Shown: positions 35,070 to 42,736 of the stretch, in pieces
How the letters are laid out: the number at the start of each line of letters is the position of its first letter
Numbering within the stretch: position 1 is the stretch's first letter
Source of the DNA: Xylanibacter rarus
GTDB lineage: Bacteria > Bacteroidota > Bacteroidia > Bacteroidales > Bacteroidaceae
Direction: 5' to 3'
NCBI RefSeq assembly: GCF_001275135.1
Contig: NZ_LFQU01000022.1
Span: 1-60,053 of the forward strand
DNA length: 60,053 nucleotides
The notes under the pieces: model-generated
Database searches by the model: none
What the model saw: the letters and a program-made list of their open reading frames with translations, nothing else
Told to the model about the DNA's origin: nothing
Translations under genes and position numbers: made by a program

Positions 35070-36275
35070 ATGGCAGACAAGAAAAAAGTAGTTGTGGCAT
35101 TCTCAGGTGGACTCGACACCTCTTACACAGTGATGAAACTATCGCACGACATGGGCTATGAAGTCTATGCTGCATGCGCCAACACTGGCGGATTCAGCGA
35201 CGAGCAGCTCAGGCAGAACGAGGAAAACGCCTACAAACTGGGCGCAAAGGAGTATGTCACGCTCGACGTTACACACGAATATTATGAGAAAAGTCTGAAA
35301 TATATGATTTTCGGCAATGTGCTCCGCAACAACTGTTATCCCATTTCAGTGTCGTCAGAGCGCATCTTCCAGGCCATTGCCATTGCACGCTACGCAAAGC
35401 AGATTGGTGCCGACGCCATTGCTCACGGCTCAACAGGAGCAGGCAACGACCAGATACGTTTCGACATGACGTTCCTCGTTATGGCTCCTGGCGTTGAGAT
35501 TATCACGCTTACACGCGACAAGGCTCTGTCGCGCAAGGAGGAGGTCGACTATCTTAACGAACACGGATATTTTGCCGACTTCACCAAACTGAAATACTCT
35601 TACAATGTTGGCATCTGGGGCACGAGCATCTGCGGCGGCGAGATTCTCGACTCAGCACAGGGACTGCCCGAAGAGGCTTACCTGAAGCACGTTACACGCA
35701 ACGACGAGAGCGAACTGCGCATAGAGTTCAAGAAGGGAGAAATAGTTGCCGTCAACGGTGAGAAATACGACGACAAGGTTAAGGCCATACAGAAGATTGA
35801 GGAGATTGGTGCAGCCTACGGCATAGGCCGCGACTGCAACGTTGGCGACACTATCATCGGCATAAAGGGTCGTGTAGGTTTTGAGGCTGCCGCTCCGAAA
35901 CTGATAATAGAGGCTCACCGCATGCTCGAGAAATATACGTTGAGCAAGTGGCAGCAGTATTGGAAAGACCAGGTTGCTAACTGGTATGGAATGTTCCTGC
36001 ACGAGAGTCAGTATCTTGAGCCTGTAATGCCCGACATCGAGGCTATGCTCACCAGCAGCCAGCGCAACGTAAATGGTACGGCCATACTGAAGCTCCGTCC
36101 GTTAGGCTTTGAGTGCGTAGGTGTTGATTCGCCCGACGATCTGCTTAAGTCAAAACTTGGCGAGTACGGCGAGATGCAGCACGGCTGGACAGCCGAAGAG
36201 GCCAAGGGCTTCATAAAGGTGTTGAGCACTCCGCTGAGAGTTTATTACGGAATACACGAGGACGAGGAAAGATAA
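35070..36275 (+). CDS. argG: Argininosuccinate synthase
   Basis: A 401-residue enzyme that joins citrulline and aspartate with ATP to argininosuccinate. The ATP pyrophosphatase P-loop FSGGLDTSY lies at residues 11-19, with later ISVSSERIFQ and AHGSTGAGNDQIRFDMTF, which bind citrulline and aspartate. Length fits the family (about 400). It sits 18 bases after the GNAT gene and 4 bases before the PspC gene, so co-transcription is likely. In this group the substrate citrulline comes from deacylated acyl-citrulline; no argininosuccinate lyase (argH) or deacylase is in the window. Confidence 0.96.
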   Translation: MADKKKVVVAFSGGLDTSYTVMKLSHDMGYEVYAACANTGGFSDEQLRQNEENAYKLGAKEYVTLDVTHEYYEKSLKYMIFGNVLRNNCYPISVSSERIFQAIAIARYAKQIGADAIAHGSTGAGNDQIRFDMTFLVMAPGVEIITLTRDKALSRKEEVDYLNEHGYFADFTKLKYSYNVGIWGTSICGGEILDSAQGLPEEAYLKHVTRNDESELRIEFKKGEIVAVNGEKYDDKVKAIQKIEEIGAAYGIGRDCNVGDTIIGIKGRVGFEAAAPKLIIEAHRMLEKYTLSKWQQYWKDQVANWYGMFLHESQYLEPVMPDIEAMLTSSQRNVNGTAILKLRPLGFECVGVDSPDDLLKSKLGEYGEMQHGWTAEEAKGFIKVLSTPLRVYYGIHEDEER

Positions 36276-36279
36276 CGGT

Positions 36280-36483
36280 ATGATAGGCCGAAAATTATAT
36301 TTGTCGGATAAAGACCGCAAGATTGCGGGTGTATGTGGCGGCTTGGCCGAATATCTCGGAATAGATTCTACCATTGTACGTATATTATGGGCTTTGGCCG
36401 TAATGGTGAGTTATGGCACAGGCTTCATTCTTTATCTCGTCTTTTGGCTTATCGTTCCACGAGAAAGAAATATACTTCCTTGA
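36280..36483 (+). CDS. Small PspC-domain protein
   Basis: A 67-residue protein matching the PspC domain: LYLSDKDRKIAGVCGGLAEY, LGIDSTIVRILWALAVMVS and YLVFWLIVPRE, with a hydrophobic helix at about 38-62 that spans or hugs the inner membrane. PspC domains sense envelope stress in enterics; in Bacteroidetes single-domain versions are common and unexplained. It starts four bases after the argG stop, so it is likely carried along in that transcript. Confidence 0.88.
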   Translation: MIGRKLYLSDKDRKIAGVCGGLAEYLGIDSTIVRILWALAVMVSYGTGFILYLVFWLIVPRERNILP

Positions 36484-36548
36484 AAACTGCAATGATCAGA
36501 GTTGAGTGAATTTAGATAGAGTGAAAAGTGAACAATTCAAATGCTGAG

Positions 36549-36660
36549 TTGCTCTATAACGACAATAAAACTACAAAGCTATTGTTCTGTCGGATTTGTA
36601 ACCCGACAGTATAAAGTATCAGGATCTGTGATCCGAAACTCATACCTATTAATAAAAAAT
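36549..36660. repeat. Palindrome-rich intergenic repeat, inverted partial copy
   Basis: CTACAAAGCTATTGTTCTG, CTGTCGGATTTG/ACCCGACAG and AGGATCTGTGATCCG followed by AAACTCATACCTAT match the reverse complement of parts of the 4.1-kb and 6.9-kb repeats. It lies between the PspC and argC genes. Confidence 0.65.
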
Positions 36661-36713
36661 AGGAAGTAGGCAAATTGAATTTAGCTTCACAGATTGTTGG
36701 CTCTTTATTTATA

Positions 36714-36780
36714 GCAACAAGGCATTTGACTTTAACTCCTAGCCAACTTGTTGGCGATAACTCCTCTAACTCCTTTAACT
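36714..36780 (+). repeat. Left copy of a 67-bp inverted repeat around argC-argD
   Basis: GCAACAAGGCATTTGACTTT through AACTCCTTTAACT, with an inner GCCAACTTGTTGGC palindrome, ends nine bases before the argC start. Its reverse complement, with three or fewer differences, lies at 39544-39610, past argD. Confidence 0.85.
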
Positions 36781-36788
36781 ACTTTAAA

Positions 36789-37757
36789 ATGATAAAAATC
36801 GGAATACTTGGTGCCGCCGGATATACCGGCGGCGAACTTATAAGATTATTGATAAATCATCCGCAGGCAGAGATTGTGTTTGCCAACAGCGAGAGCAACG
36901 CAGGCAATCCTGTTACTGATGTTCACGAAGGACTTTACGGCGACACGGATATGTGCTTCACGTCGGATATGCCGTTTGATAAGGTGGATGTTGTGTTCTT
37001 CTGTTTCGGTCACGGCAAGAGCCGTCAGTTCCTTCAGGAACACGACATACCGGCCAACGTAAAGATAATAGACCTCGCGCAGGACTTCCGTCTGGCTGAG
37101 CCGGGCAACGACTATGTTTATGGCCTGCCAGAAATCAACCGCGACAAGATAGCCAAGGCCAATCATGTGGCTAACCCGGGATGCTTCGCAACCTGCATAC
37201 AGCTCGGTCTGTTGCCTGCCGCCGCCATGAAACTTATCAACGACGACGTGGCCGTTAATGCCATTACAGGCAGCACGGGTGCAGGACAGAAGCCTGGCGC
37301 GACAACGCATTTCAGCTGGCGCAACAACAACCTGAGCATCTACAAGGCGTTCAGTCATCAGCACGTGCCCGAGATTAGGCAGAGCCTCACGCAGGTGCAA
37401 GGCTCGCTCGATGCCGACATCGACTTCATCCCTTATCGCGGCGACTTCGCCCGCGGCATCTTCGCCACTTGCGTAGTGAAGACCGACGCTCAGGCTGATG
37501 AGATAATAGAGGGCTACAAGTCGTTCTACAAGGACGCCCCCTTCACTCATTATGTCGACAAGGCCATCGACCTGAAGCAGGTAGTAAACACCAACAAGTG
37601 CCTTGTTCACTGCGATAAATTCGGCAACAAGCTTCTCATCACTTCATGCATAGACAATCTCCTTAAAGGTGCCGTAGGTCAGGCCGTGCAGAACATGAAC
37701 ATCATGTTCGGCATTGACGAGACAGAAGGACTAAGATTAAAGCCGACGGCTTTTTAA
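36789..37757 (+). CDS. argC: N-acetyl(acyl)-gamma-glutamyl-phosphate reductase
   Basis: A 322-residue NADPH-dependent reductase, third step of arginine synthesis. N-terminal Rossmann motif GILGAAGYTGGELIRLL; catalytic Cys132 in ANPGCFATC; HFSWRNNNLSIYKAFSHQHV as in the short (type 2) ArgC family. The ATG at 36789 fits the conserved N-terminus; an in-frame TTG at 36675 would add 38 residues encoded by the repeat and is rejected. The stop codon lies inside the left 41-bp inverted repeat of the four-helix-bundle element. Confidence 0.95.
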   Translation: MIKIGILGAAGYTGGELIRLLINHPQAEIVFANSESNAGNPVTDVHEGLYGDTDMCFTSDMPFDKVDVVFFCFGHGKSRQFLQEHDIPANVKIIDLAQDFRLAEPGNDYVYGLPEINRDKIAKANHVANPGCFATCIQLGLLPAAAMKLINDDVAVNAITGSTGAGQKPGATTHFSWRNNNLSIYKAFSHQHVPEIRQSLTQVQGSLDADIDFIPYRGDFARGIFATCVVKTDAQADEIIEGYKSFYKDAPFTHYVDKAIDLKQVVNTNKCLVHCDKFGNKLLITSCIDNLLKGAVGQAVQNMNIMFGIDETEGLRLKPTAF

Positions 37758-38280
37758 GTGAAGAGTGAAGAACGAAGAGTGAAGAATTCAATTGTATAAT
37801 TTATATAATGGCATGGGAACTAAAATAATAAACGAATATAACCGCAGCGATTCACCTTTACATCGGAAAAGTTATGAATTTTCGATACGGATAGTCAATA
37901 TGGTGAAGTATATCAAATGTTCTGCCAAGGAATATGCACTTACCAATCAAGTGCTTCGCTCTGGTACGGCAATTGGCGCATTGGTGAGAGAAGCCGAATT
38001 CGCTCAAAGTTCTTCTGACTTCATAAATAAGCTGTCAGTAGCATTGAAAGAATGTAATGAAACTTTTTATTGGTTGAATCTTCTTAGAGATACAGATTCT
38101 ATCAATGACAAAGAAGCAGATAGCATGTTGCAAGACTGTAACGAACTGACTGCCATATTGGTGGCATCAGTAAAAACGGCAAAACAAAGAAATAATAAAT
38201 GATATGGTGAAAAAACGAGGTGAATCAATCATAACAAAGCAATTGAATTCTTCACTCTTCGTTCTTCACTCTTAACTTAA
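37754..38280. mobile_element. IVS-like element: 41-bp inverted repeats flanking a four-helix-bundle gene
   Basis: Bases 37754-37794 and 38240-38280 are inverted repeats 41 bp long with one mismatch (position 37760), containing GAAGAACGAAGAGTGAAG. They enclose only the four-helix-bundle gene. The left arm overlaps the argC stop codon and the right arm ends five bases before the argD start, so the element exactly fills the argC-argD gap. Family knowledge: four-helix-bundle proteins were first described in 23S rRNA intervening sequences, which also have terminal inverted repeats. Mobility here is inference. Confidence 0.8.
37813..38202 (+). CDS. Four-helix-bundle protein (23S rRNA IVS-protein family)
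   Basis: A 129-residue, all-helical protein with family marks: SYEFSIRIVNMVKYIKC (helix 1), KEYALTNQVLRSGTAIGALV (the LxRSGTSIGAN-like motif, about residues 41-60), REAEFAQSSSDFINKLSVAL and KECNETFYWLNLLRDTD. The family (S23/IVS proteins) forms pentameric bundles, and its function is unknown. It begins at the ATG at 37813; an in-frame TTG at 37792 is inside the repeat arm. AT-richer than argC and argD. It is the only gene inside the 41-bp inverted repeats. Confidence 0.9.
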   Translation: MGTKIINEYNRSDSPLHRKSYEFSIRIVNMVKYIKCSAKEYALTNQVLRSGTAIGALVREAEFAQSSSDFINKLSVALKECNETFYWLNLLRDTDSINDKEADSMLQDCNELTAILVASVKTAKQRNNK

Positions 38281-38285
38281 ATAAA

Positions 38286-39428
38286 ATGACTTTATTCGAC
38301 GTTTATCCATTATTCGACATTAACATAGTAAAAGGTCGTGGCTGTTCTGTTTGGGACGACAAGGGACAGGAGTATCTCGACCTTTACGGCGGTCATGCCG
38401 TTATAAGCATTGGCCACTGCCATCCGCATTATGTAGAGAAACTCACTGAGCAGCTCAATGCCCTCGGCTTCTACAGCAACTCGGTTGTTAACACGCTGCA
38501 GCGTCAGCTTGCCGAAAGACTTGGCAAGGCGTGCGGCTACGACGACTATCAGCTGTTCCTGATCAACAGCGGAGCCGAGGCTAACGAGAACGCGCTGAAG
38601 CTGGCTTCGTTTAAGACGGGACGCACGCGTGTGCTGTCTGCCTCAAAGGCGTTCCACGGACGCACCTCGCTTGCCGTTGAAGCGACAGACAATCCTAAGA
38701 TTATCGCGCCCATCAATGCCAACAATCACGTAACTTATCTGCCTCTTAACGACCTTGATGCGTGGGAGCACGAACTGGCTAAGGGCGATGTCTGCGCCTG
38801 CATCATTGAGTGCATACAGGGTGTGGGCGGCATAAAGCTTGCCACAGAGGAGTTTGCCAAGGGACTTCAGGCAGCATGCAAGAAATACGGTGCTGTGCTG
38901 ATATGCGACGAGATACAGTGTGGTTACGGCCGTTCGGGCAAGTTCTTTGCTCATCAGTGGCTCGGCATACGTCCCGATCTTATCACCGTGGCCAAAGGCA
39001 TAGGCAACGGCTTCCCCATGGGTGCCGTACTTATCTCGCCCGACTTCAAGCCTGAATACGGACAGCTCGGCACAACTTTTGGCGGTAACCATCTGGCATG
39101 TGCAGCAGCTCTTGCAGTGCTCGACGTTATTGAGAGCGAGCATCTTGTAGACAATGCGCATGAGGCAGGCGAATATCTCATGGCTAAGCTGAAAGAGTTA
39201 CAGACTACGGAGAAGCGCATCACCGACGTGCGTGGCCGTGGCCTCATGATAGGCATCGACCTCGACATACCTCACAAGGCGCTGCGTCAGAATCTTGTTT
39301 ACACCCAGCACTGCTTCACGGGCTGTGCCTCAACAAACATTCTCCGTCTTCTTCCGCCCCTGTGCTTCACCAAATCCATGGCCGACGATTTCATCGGACG
39401 TCTCAAAAAGGCGTTCGCCGAGATTTAG
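38286..39428 (+). CDS. argD: Acetylornithine/succinylornithine aminotransferase
   Basis: A 380-residue class III PLP aminotransferase that converts acyl-glutamate semialdehyde to acyl-ornithine with glutamate. Visible are INSGAEANENALKLASF (PLP phosphate region), AFHGRTSLAVEAT, CDEIQCGYGRSGKFFAHQ (Asp208 contacting the pyridine) and the Schiff-base Lys237 in TVAKGIGNGFPMGA. Length fits ArgD. It is separated from argC by the IVS-like element and followed by a strong terminator. Together with argC and argF' it covers the middle of the pathway. Confidence 0.95.
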   Translation: MTLFDVYPLFDINIVKGRGCSVWDDKGQEYLDLYGGHAVISIGHCHPHYVEKLTEQLNALGFYSNSVVNTLQRQLAERLGKACGYDDYQLFLINSGAEANENALKLASFKTGRTRVLSASKAFHGRTSLAVEATDNPKIIAPINANNHVTYLPLNDLDAWEHELAKGDVCACIIECIQGVGGIKLATEEFAKGLQAACKKYGAVLICDEIQCGYGRSGKFFAHQWLGIRPDLITVAKGIGNGFPMGAVLISPDFKPEYGQLGTTFGGNHLACAAALAVLDVIESEHLVDNAHEAGEYLMAKLKELQTTEKRITDVRGRGLMIGIDLDIPHKALRQNLVYTQHCFTGCASTNILRLLPPLCFTKSMADDFIGRLKKAFAEI

Positions 39429-39479
39429 GCTTAATATGGATTTATGGTTAATCATTATAGTAATAAATGCTTCATCCTA

Positions 39480-39511
39480 GGGCAGCCGACATTCTCGGCC
39501 GCCCTTTTTTG
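39480..39511 (+). terminator. Terminator after argD
   Basis: GGGCAGCCGA pairs with TCGGCCGCCC around CATTC (one internal mismatch), followed by six T. Confidence 0.85.
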
Positions 39512-39543
39512 TTGAAATAAAACAGTGCTGTATTTCATGCTGG

Positions 39544-39610
39544 AGTTAAAGGAGTTAGAGTAGTTATCGCCAACATGTTGGCTAGGAGTTAAAGTCAAAT
39601 GCCTTGTTGC
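39544..39610 (-). repeat. Right copy of the 67-bp inverted repeat around argC-argD
   Basis: Reverse complement of 36714-36780, including the GCCAACATGTTGGC palindrome. The pair brackets a 2.8-kb segment with argC, the IVS-like element and argD. Confidence 0.85.
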
Positions 39611-39690
39611 AATAAAGTAGTTCAGCAATTTGATTTTTCACTTTTCACTTTTCTTTTTTAACTTTCGTCAGAATACACATTGATTTACGA

Positions 39691-39760
39691 CTAAAAAACG
39701 GCCCACTTTTGCATCAAAAGTGGCCCATTTACGACCCGTAAACGATAGGTTAATGATTTG
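39691..39760. repeat. AAAGTGGCCC-type interspersed repeat
   Basis: ACGGCCCACTTTTGCATCAA, AAGTGGCCCATTTACGACCC and AACGATAGGTTAATGATTTG recur with variation at 57456-57522 and, less fully, at 23170-23240. No gene is visible in 39512-40249. Confidence 0.65.
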
Positions 39761-40028
39761 AAACCAATACACATGATTTTGCTTACAGTTACTCTTTAAT
39801 CTGTATTCTTTTTACGTTTATGTTAATCATAATCCACGATTTTCCTTTCAGTTTTTGGACCTTGTCAAAATTTATTCTACTTTTTGATGTCGCCAAATTT
39901 GATTTGATCTTAGCTGATTCACCATGTCAATGTTCTTAAATCTTTACATTGTGCTGATTTGTTGGCTTTGTAATAATTTGAAAATCAGTTTGTTGTAAAC
40001 ATCTAGCGTGATGTCTAGCGTGTTAAAA

Positions 40029-40147
40029 TTTGCATTCTCTTTCAAGATGTGTTATCTTTGCAATAAGATAATCTGCATCTCGGCATAACATTCAAGCAAG
40101 CTTGATGCTTCTGCTCTCGATTTGCGTTATCTTTGCACAAGATAAGC
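40029..40147 (+). repeat. Promoter-bearing repeat, second locus
   Basis: A 75-base unit (40053-40127) and a partial second (40128-40147) match the purL-upstream repeat (CTGCATCTCGGCATAAC, CAAGCAAGCTTG, CTGCTCTCGATTTGCG). The first unit carries a consensus promoter: TTTG 40029-40032, 20 bases, TATCTTTGC 40053-40061. A second TATCTTTGC lies at 40128-40136. It faces the DUF4248 gene. Confidence 0.8.
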
Positions 40148-40249
40148 GCCCGGCTGTATAATATTATAATGTCAGCAAAAGTAGTTTTATGATTAAGCCG
40201 GACGGCGTAAGCAAAATAAATTAGGATAACAAACAAAAACATAAATATC

Positions 40250-40483
40250 ATGAAAGATACACAGACACAGATTGAATTCAGGATCCGCGCCTATGGCCGC
40301 ACAGAACTAGCCCAGCTTTATTGTCCCACACTGACTCCCGGTGCCGCCTACCGCAAGCTCCGCCAGTGGATAACCCTAAGTCCCGGCCTCACCGCCCGTC
40401 TCGAGACGTTAGGCAGCGGCAAGTCGCGCACATGGACACCTGCCGAGGTAAAAGAGATTGTTGAGGCGTTGGGGGAGCCGTGA
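40250..40483 (+). CDS. DUF4248 family protein
   Basis: A 77-residue protein with the layout of DUF4248: FRIRAYGRTELAQLYCPTLT, then AAYRKLRQWITLSPGLTARL and a C-terminal TPAEVKEIVEALGEP. The family is restricted to Bacteroidetes as far as I know and is often found near HU-like DNA-binding proteins in accessory regions, as it is here (HU copies at 43.8 and 48.4 kb). The fold resembles a small helix-turn-helix, which suggests DNA binding but is unproven. It is driven by the promoter-bearing repeat just upstream. Confidence 0.8.
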   Translation: MKDTQTQIEFRIRAYGRTELAQLYCPTLTPGAAYRKLRQWITLSPGLTARLETLGSGKSRTWTPAEVKEIVEALGEP

Positions 40484-40513
40484 AAATATATTCTAACTTT
40501 TATTACCTATTTG

Positions 40514-40675
40514 ATGAATAAAAGCGTTGGTATTGTAAAGTTATTGGATAACAGTGGGTTACATGATAATTCAGTTGTTAAGAATTACTTAATAACTGAT
40601 TATGAAGGTATGGATAATATAATGTTTTGTGCGCATGATATTGATATATTTGTCAAAACAATCAAATTTGCCTAA
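40514..40675 (+). CDS. Possible 53-residue ORF
   Basis: ATG at 40514 opens a 53-codon frame ending at TAA 40673-40675 (MNKSVGIVKLLDNSGLHDNS at the start). It lies 30 bases after the DUF4248 gene on the same strand. No family recognised; it may be a remnant of a larger gene or a chance frame. The remaining bases to 40835 hold nothing else that I can see. Confidence 0.3.
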   Translation: MNKSVGIVKLLDNSGLHDNSVVKNYLITDYEGMDNIMFCAHDIDIFVKTIKFA

Positions 40676-40835
40676 AAAGTTAAACAATGAATGAAGAAAA
40701 AGTATATAGGATACAGCATTTCTGTAATTACCGTAAAGCTTTAAGCTGATTAGCTACGGCAGTGGAGATTGTTACAAAACAGATCTATGATGACGATGAA
40801 ATCTGAAGGATTTCATGCTGTTTATGACATTTATA

Positions 40836-42155
40836 TTACATATCCTCCATTGACAGTGCCTTGTAGGATATGTTATACCCTTTGAACTCGCCAGTGGCAC
40901 GCAGAAAAGCTGCTGCTTTTTGTTTCAGCACCTCTATGTCAATATTTGCGGCTTTACGTTTTACCTCGAAAAACGTAGCTTCATTGTTCAGCTCGTTCTC
41001 GGCCACAATGTCAATTTCATTTTCACCTTTGCGGTCCCACCATCCGCCAATCCGTGTATAGGCTTTACGTTCAATCAGCACGCGTCTGAAATAGCGTTCG
41101 AGCATCAGGCCACTGAATGTTTCGTAGTCACGGTTTATAATCGCTTTCATACTTTCGTAGTTATCTATTTCCAGCATATAGCTGTATTTGTAGATAAAGC
41201 GGAACCAGAATATGAAGAAGTTGTCTTCTATTGTATAGCGGACATTCTTGGTGGAACTTTTTTCAAACAAAGGCTGTTTTTTTGCTATAACCTCATACTC
41301 GTTTTCCAGTTTTGTCAGGTAGCCACCGATTTCCCTACCTACCACGCTTTCTATTTCCGAACGGGATGTCTTGCCTCTTGCTATAGCTGATAGAATTGAA
41401 AAATAAACACCGTAGTCTTTGCCAAACTCCTCAATAAGTATGGCTTTGCCTTCTCCTAAGAAAATGGAATCGGCCTTTACGATTTGATTCAGCATTTTTT
41501 CTTTGGTCGTAGCTCCAGCATCTACAAGCAATTGTACATATTTTGCCACACCTCCGGTAAATGAATATAAAGCCAACAAGTCTTCTGCTGTGTAATCGGG
41601 ATTATATTCTGTCAGGATTTCCTTTAGTACGGATGGAGTAAATGGACGCACTGTCATAAAACGTGTCTGCCTGTTATATAATGGTTCTTTCTTGTCTTTG
41701 AATATCTTTGTCATCATGGAATAAATAGAACCGCAAACAATCAGGTTGATATGGGTTTTATTACTGTAAATGTCCCAGATACGTTGCATGTCGCTGTATA
41801 CCGACTTGTTCACGCGGAAGAATTCCTGAAACTCATCAATGAACAGCGTTATAGGACGGTCTATGGAAAGTTTCATCAGAAATTCAAATATGTCTGTAAA
41901 ATGTTCAGCCCGCCCCATTGTCGGTATTCCCAACTTATTTTCGATTTCAAGCTGATAATCCTCGCATAAGTCACTTTCAGCTTTGCGGGCAACGAAGAAA
42001 TAAAGGATAGGTTCGTTCTCGTACGCTTTCCATACAAGAGATGTCTTGCCTATGCGACGACGTCCTGTCACTACTGTGAATTGTGCGTTATTCTTTGCTA
42101 TCTCACGAATTTCATGCAGAGATGCTATTTCTTCTGATCTATCAAAAAATTTCAT
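40836..42155 (-). CDS. ATPase of the archaeal-type/DUF234 family
   Basis: A 439-residue STAND-like ATPase. Walker A is VVTGRRRIGKTSLVWK (G31-T38), Walker B is ITLFIDEFQEFF (about residues 101-112), and the DUF234 C-terminal domain (from about 330) ends with ENEIDIVAENELNNEATFFE and VKRK, resembling a PD-(D/E)XK nuclease fold (E-x-D-I-V, then E-V-K). Such proteins are common in Bacteroidetes and archaea; their role is unknown, possibly in mobile elements or defence. The minus-strand -7 box TATATTTGC (window 42217-42225) precedes it. A truncated copy of its 3' end lies at 47735-47919. Confidence 0.88.
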   Translation of the reverse strand: MKFFDRSEEIASLHEIREIAKNNAQFTVVTGRRRIGKTSLVWKAYENEPILYFFVARKAESDLCEDYQLEIENKLGIPTMGRAEHFTDIFEFLMKLSIDRPITLFIDEFQEFFRVNKSVYSDMQRIWDIYSNKTHINLIVCGSIYSMMTKIFKDKKEPLYNRQTRFMTVRPFTPSVLKEILTEYNPDYTAEDLLALYSFTGGVAKYVQLLVDAGATTKEKMLNQIVKADSIFLGEGKAILIEEFGKDYGVYFSILSAIARGKTSRSEIESVVGREIGGYLTKLENEYEVIAKKQPLFEKSSTKNVRYTIEDNFFIFWFRFIYKYSYMLEIDNYESMKAIINRDYETFSGLMLERYFRRVLIERKAYTRIGGWWDRKGENEIDIVAENELNNEATFFEVKRKAANIDIEVLKQKAAAFLRATGEFKGYNISYKALSMEDM

Positions 42156-42316
42156 ATTTTATTCTTTTTATCCCAACGTCCGAAACGACTGTTTCCGAAA
42201 CGGTCATTTCGCTACTGCAAATATAGCGTTTTTTTCTGTAATTCTGTTGTTAGGCTTTATAATTCTGTAAAATATAACAAGTATAAATATTACCAGATCA
42301 ATATTTTATACCCGAA

Positions 42317-42400
42317 AATCTTCTCTAACCTTTCGTAATCTACAGCAATCAGCAAACTTAAAAATTGATTGTTGTATCTTTGCAATGTTGAAAGAAACAA
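42317..42400 (+). repeat. HU-promoter repeat, copy 0 (no HU gene attached)
   Basis: AACCTTTCGTAATCTACAGC through GTATCTTTGCAATG (TATCTTTGC 42375-42383) and AAGAAACAA match the promoter region before both HU genes (43572-43653 and 48180-48262) at roughly 80 percent. Here no HU gene follows. Confidence 0.75.
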
Positions 42401-42469
42401 TAAATAGATTATTATGTATCATAATGCTGAATTTGTTTCTTATAATTAAAGATTTTCATAGAAATTCTC

Positions 42470-42478
42470 TACCTTTGC
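42470..42478 (+). promoter_or_regulatory. -7 box of the rod-RNA/secreted-protein unit
   Basis: TACCTTTGC lies 42 bases before the closing stem of the predicted rod RNA. No perfect TTTG at -33. Confidence 0.45.
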
Positions 42479-42519
42479 ATTTGGTTAGAGGCGACTCTTT
42501 CCAATGTTTATGAAAAAGA

Positions 42520-42686
42520 AGAAGCGTTATGCTTGTCTTGTCAATGGAAACCTGAGAAATTTCTAATTAGATACAAGGATGGCATGATGGTTCTCACGCA
42601 TAGCGTGGGTTGCTATCTGTGTATCTGTATCTAAAGGTTTTCTCAGGACCTCCATTGAAGATGTCGCATATTAGCCCCACGCTTCT
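42520..42686 (+). ncRNA. Candidate rod-shaped structured RNA, 6S-like
   Basis: Nested pairing gives one long hairpin: AGAAGCGT 42520-42527 with ACGCTTCT 42679-42686; TATGC 42528-42532 with GCATA 42666-42670; a 9x8 internal loop; CAATGG 42542-42547 with CCATTG 42652-42657; CCTGAGAAA 42551-42559 with TTTCTCAGG 42639-42647; TTAGATACA 42567-42575 with TGTATCTAA 42626-42634; GATGGCA 42578-42584 with TGCTATC 42611-42617; CACGC/GCGTG 42595-42607. A 167-base rod with an internal bubble resembles 6S RNA, which binds housekeeping RNA polymerase. It could instead be the 5' leader of the gene at 42737. Pairing is seen; identity is inference. Confidence 0.5.
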
Positions 42687-42736
42687 ATGGTTTAAAATAT
42701 GACATTTTAGGGCTGAATGTCACAAATTTTGTAATA

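Noticed and set aside
36675-36788. Extended argC N-terminus from TTG
   Set aside because: The extra 38 residues are encoded by the 67-bp dispersed repeat, and the conserved Rossmann motif starts right after the ATG at 36789.
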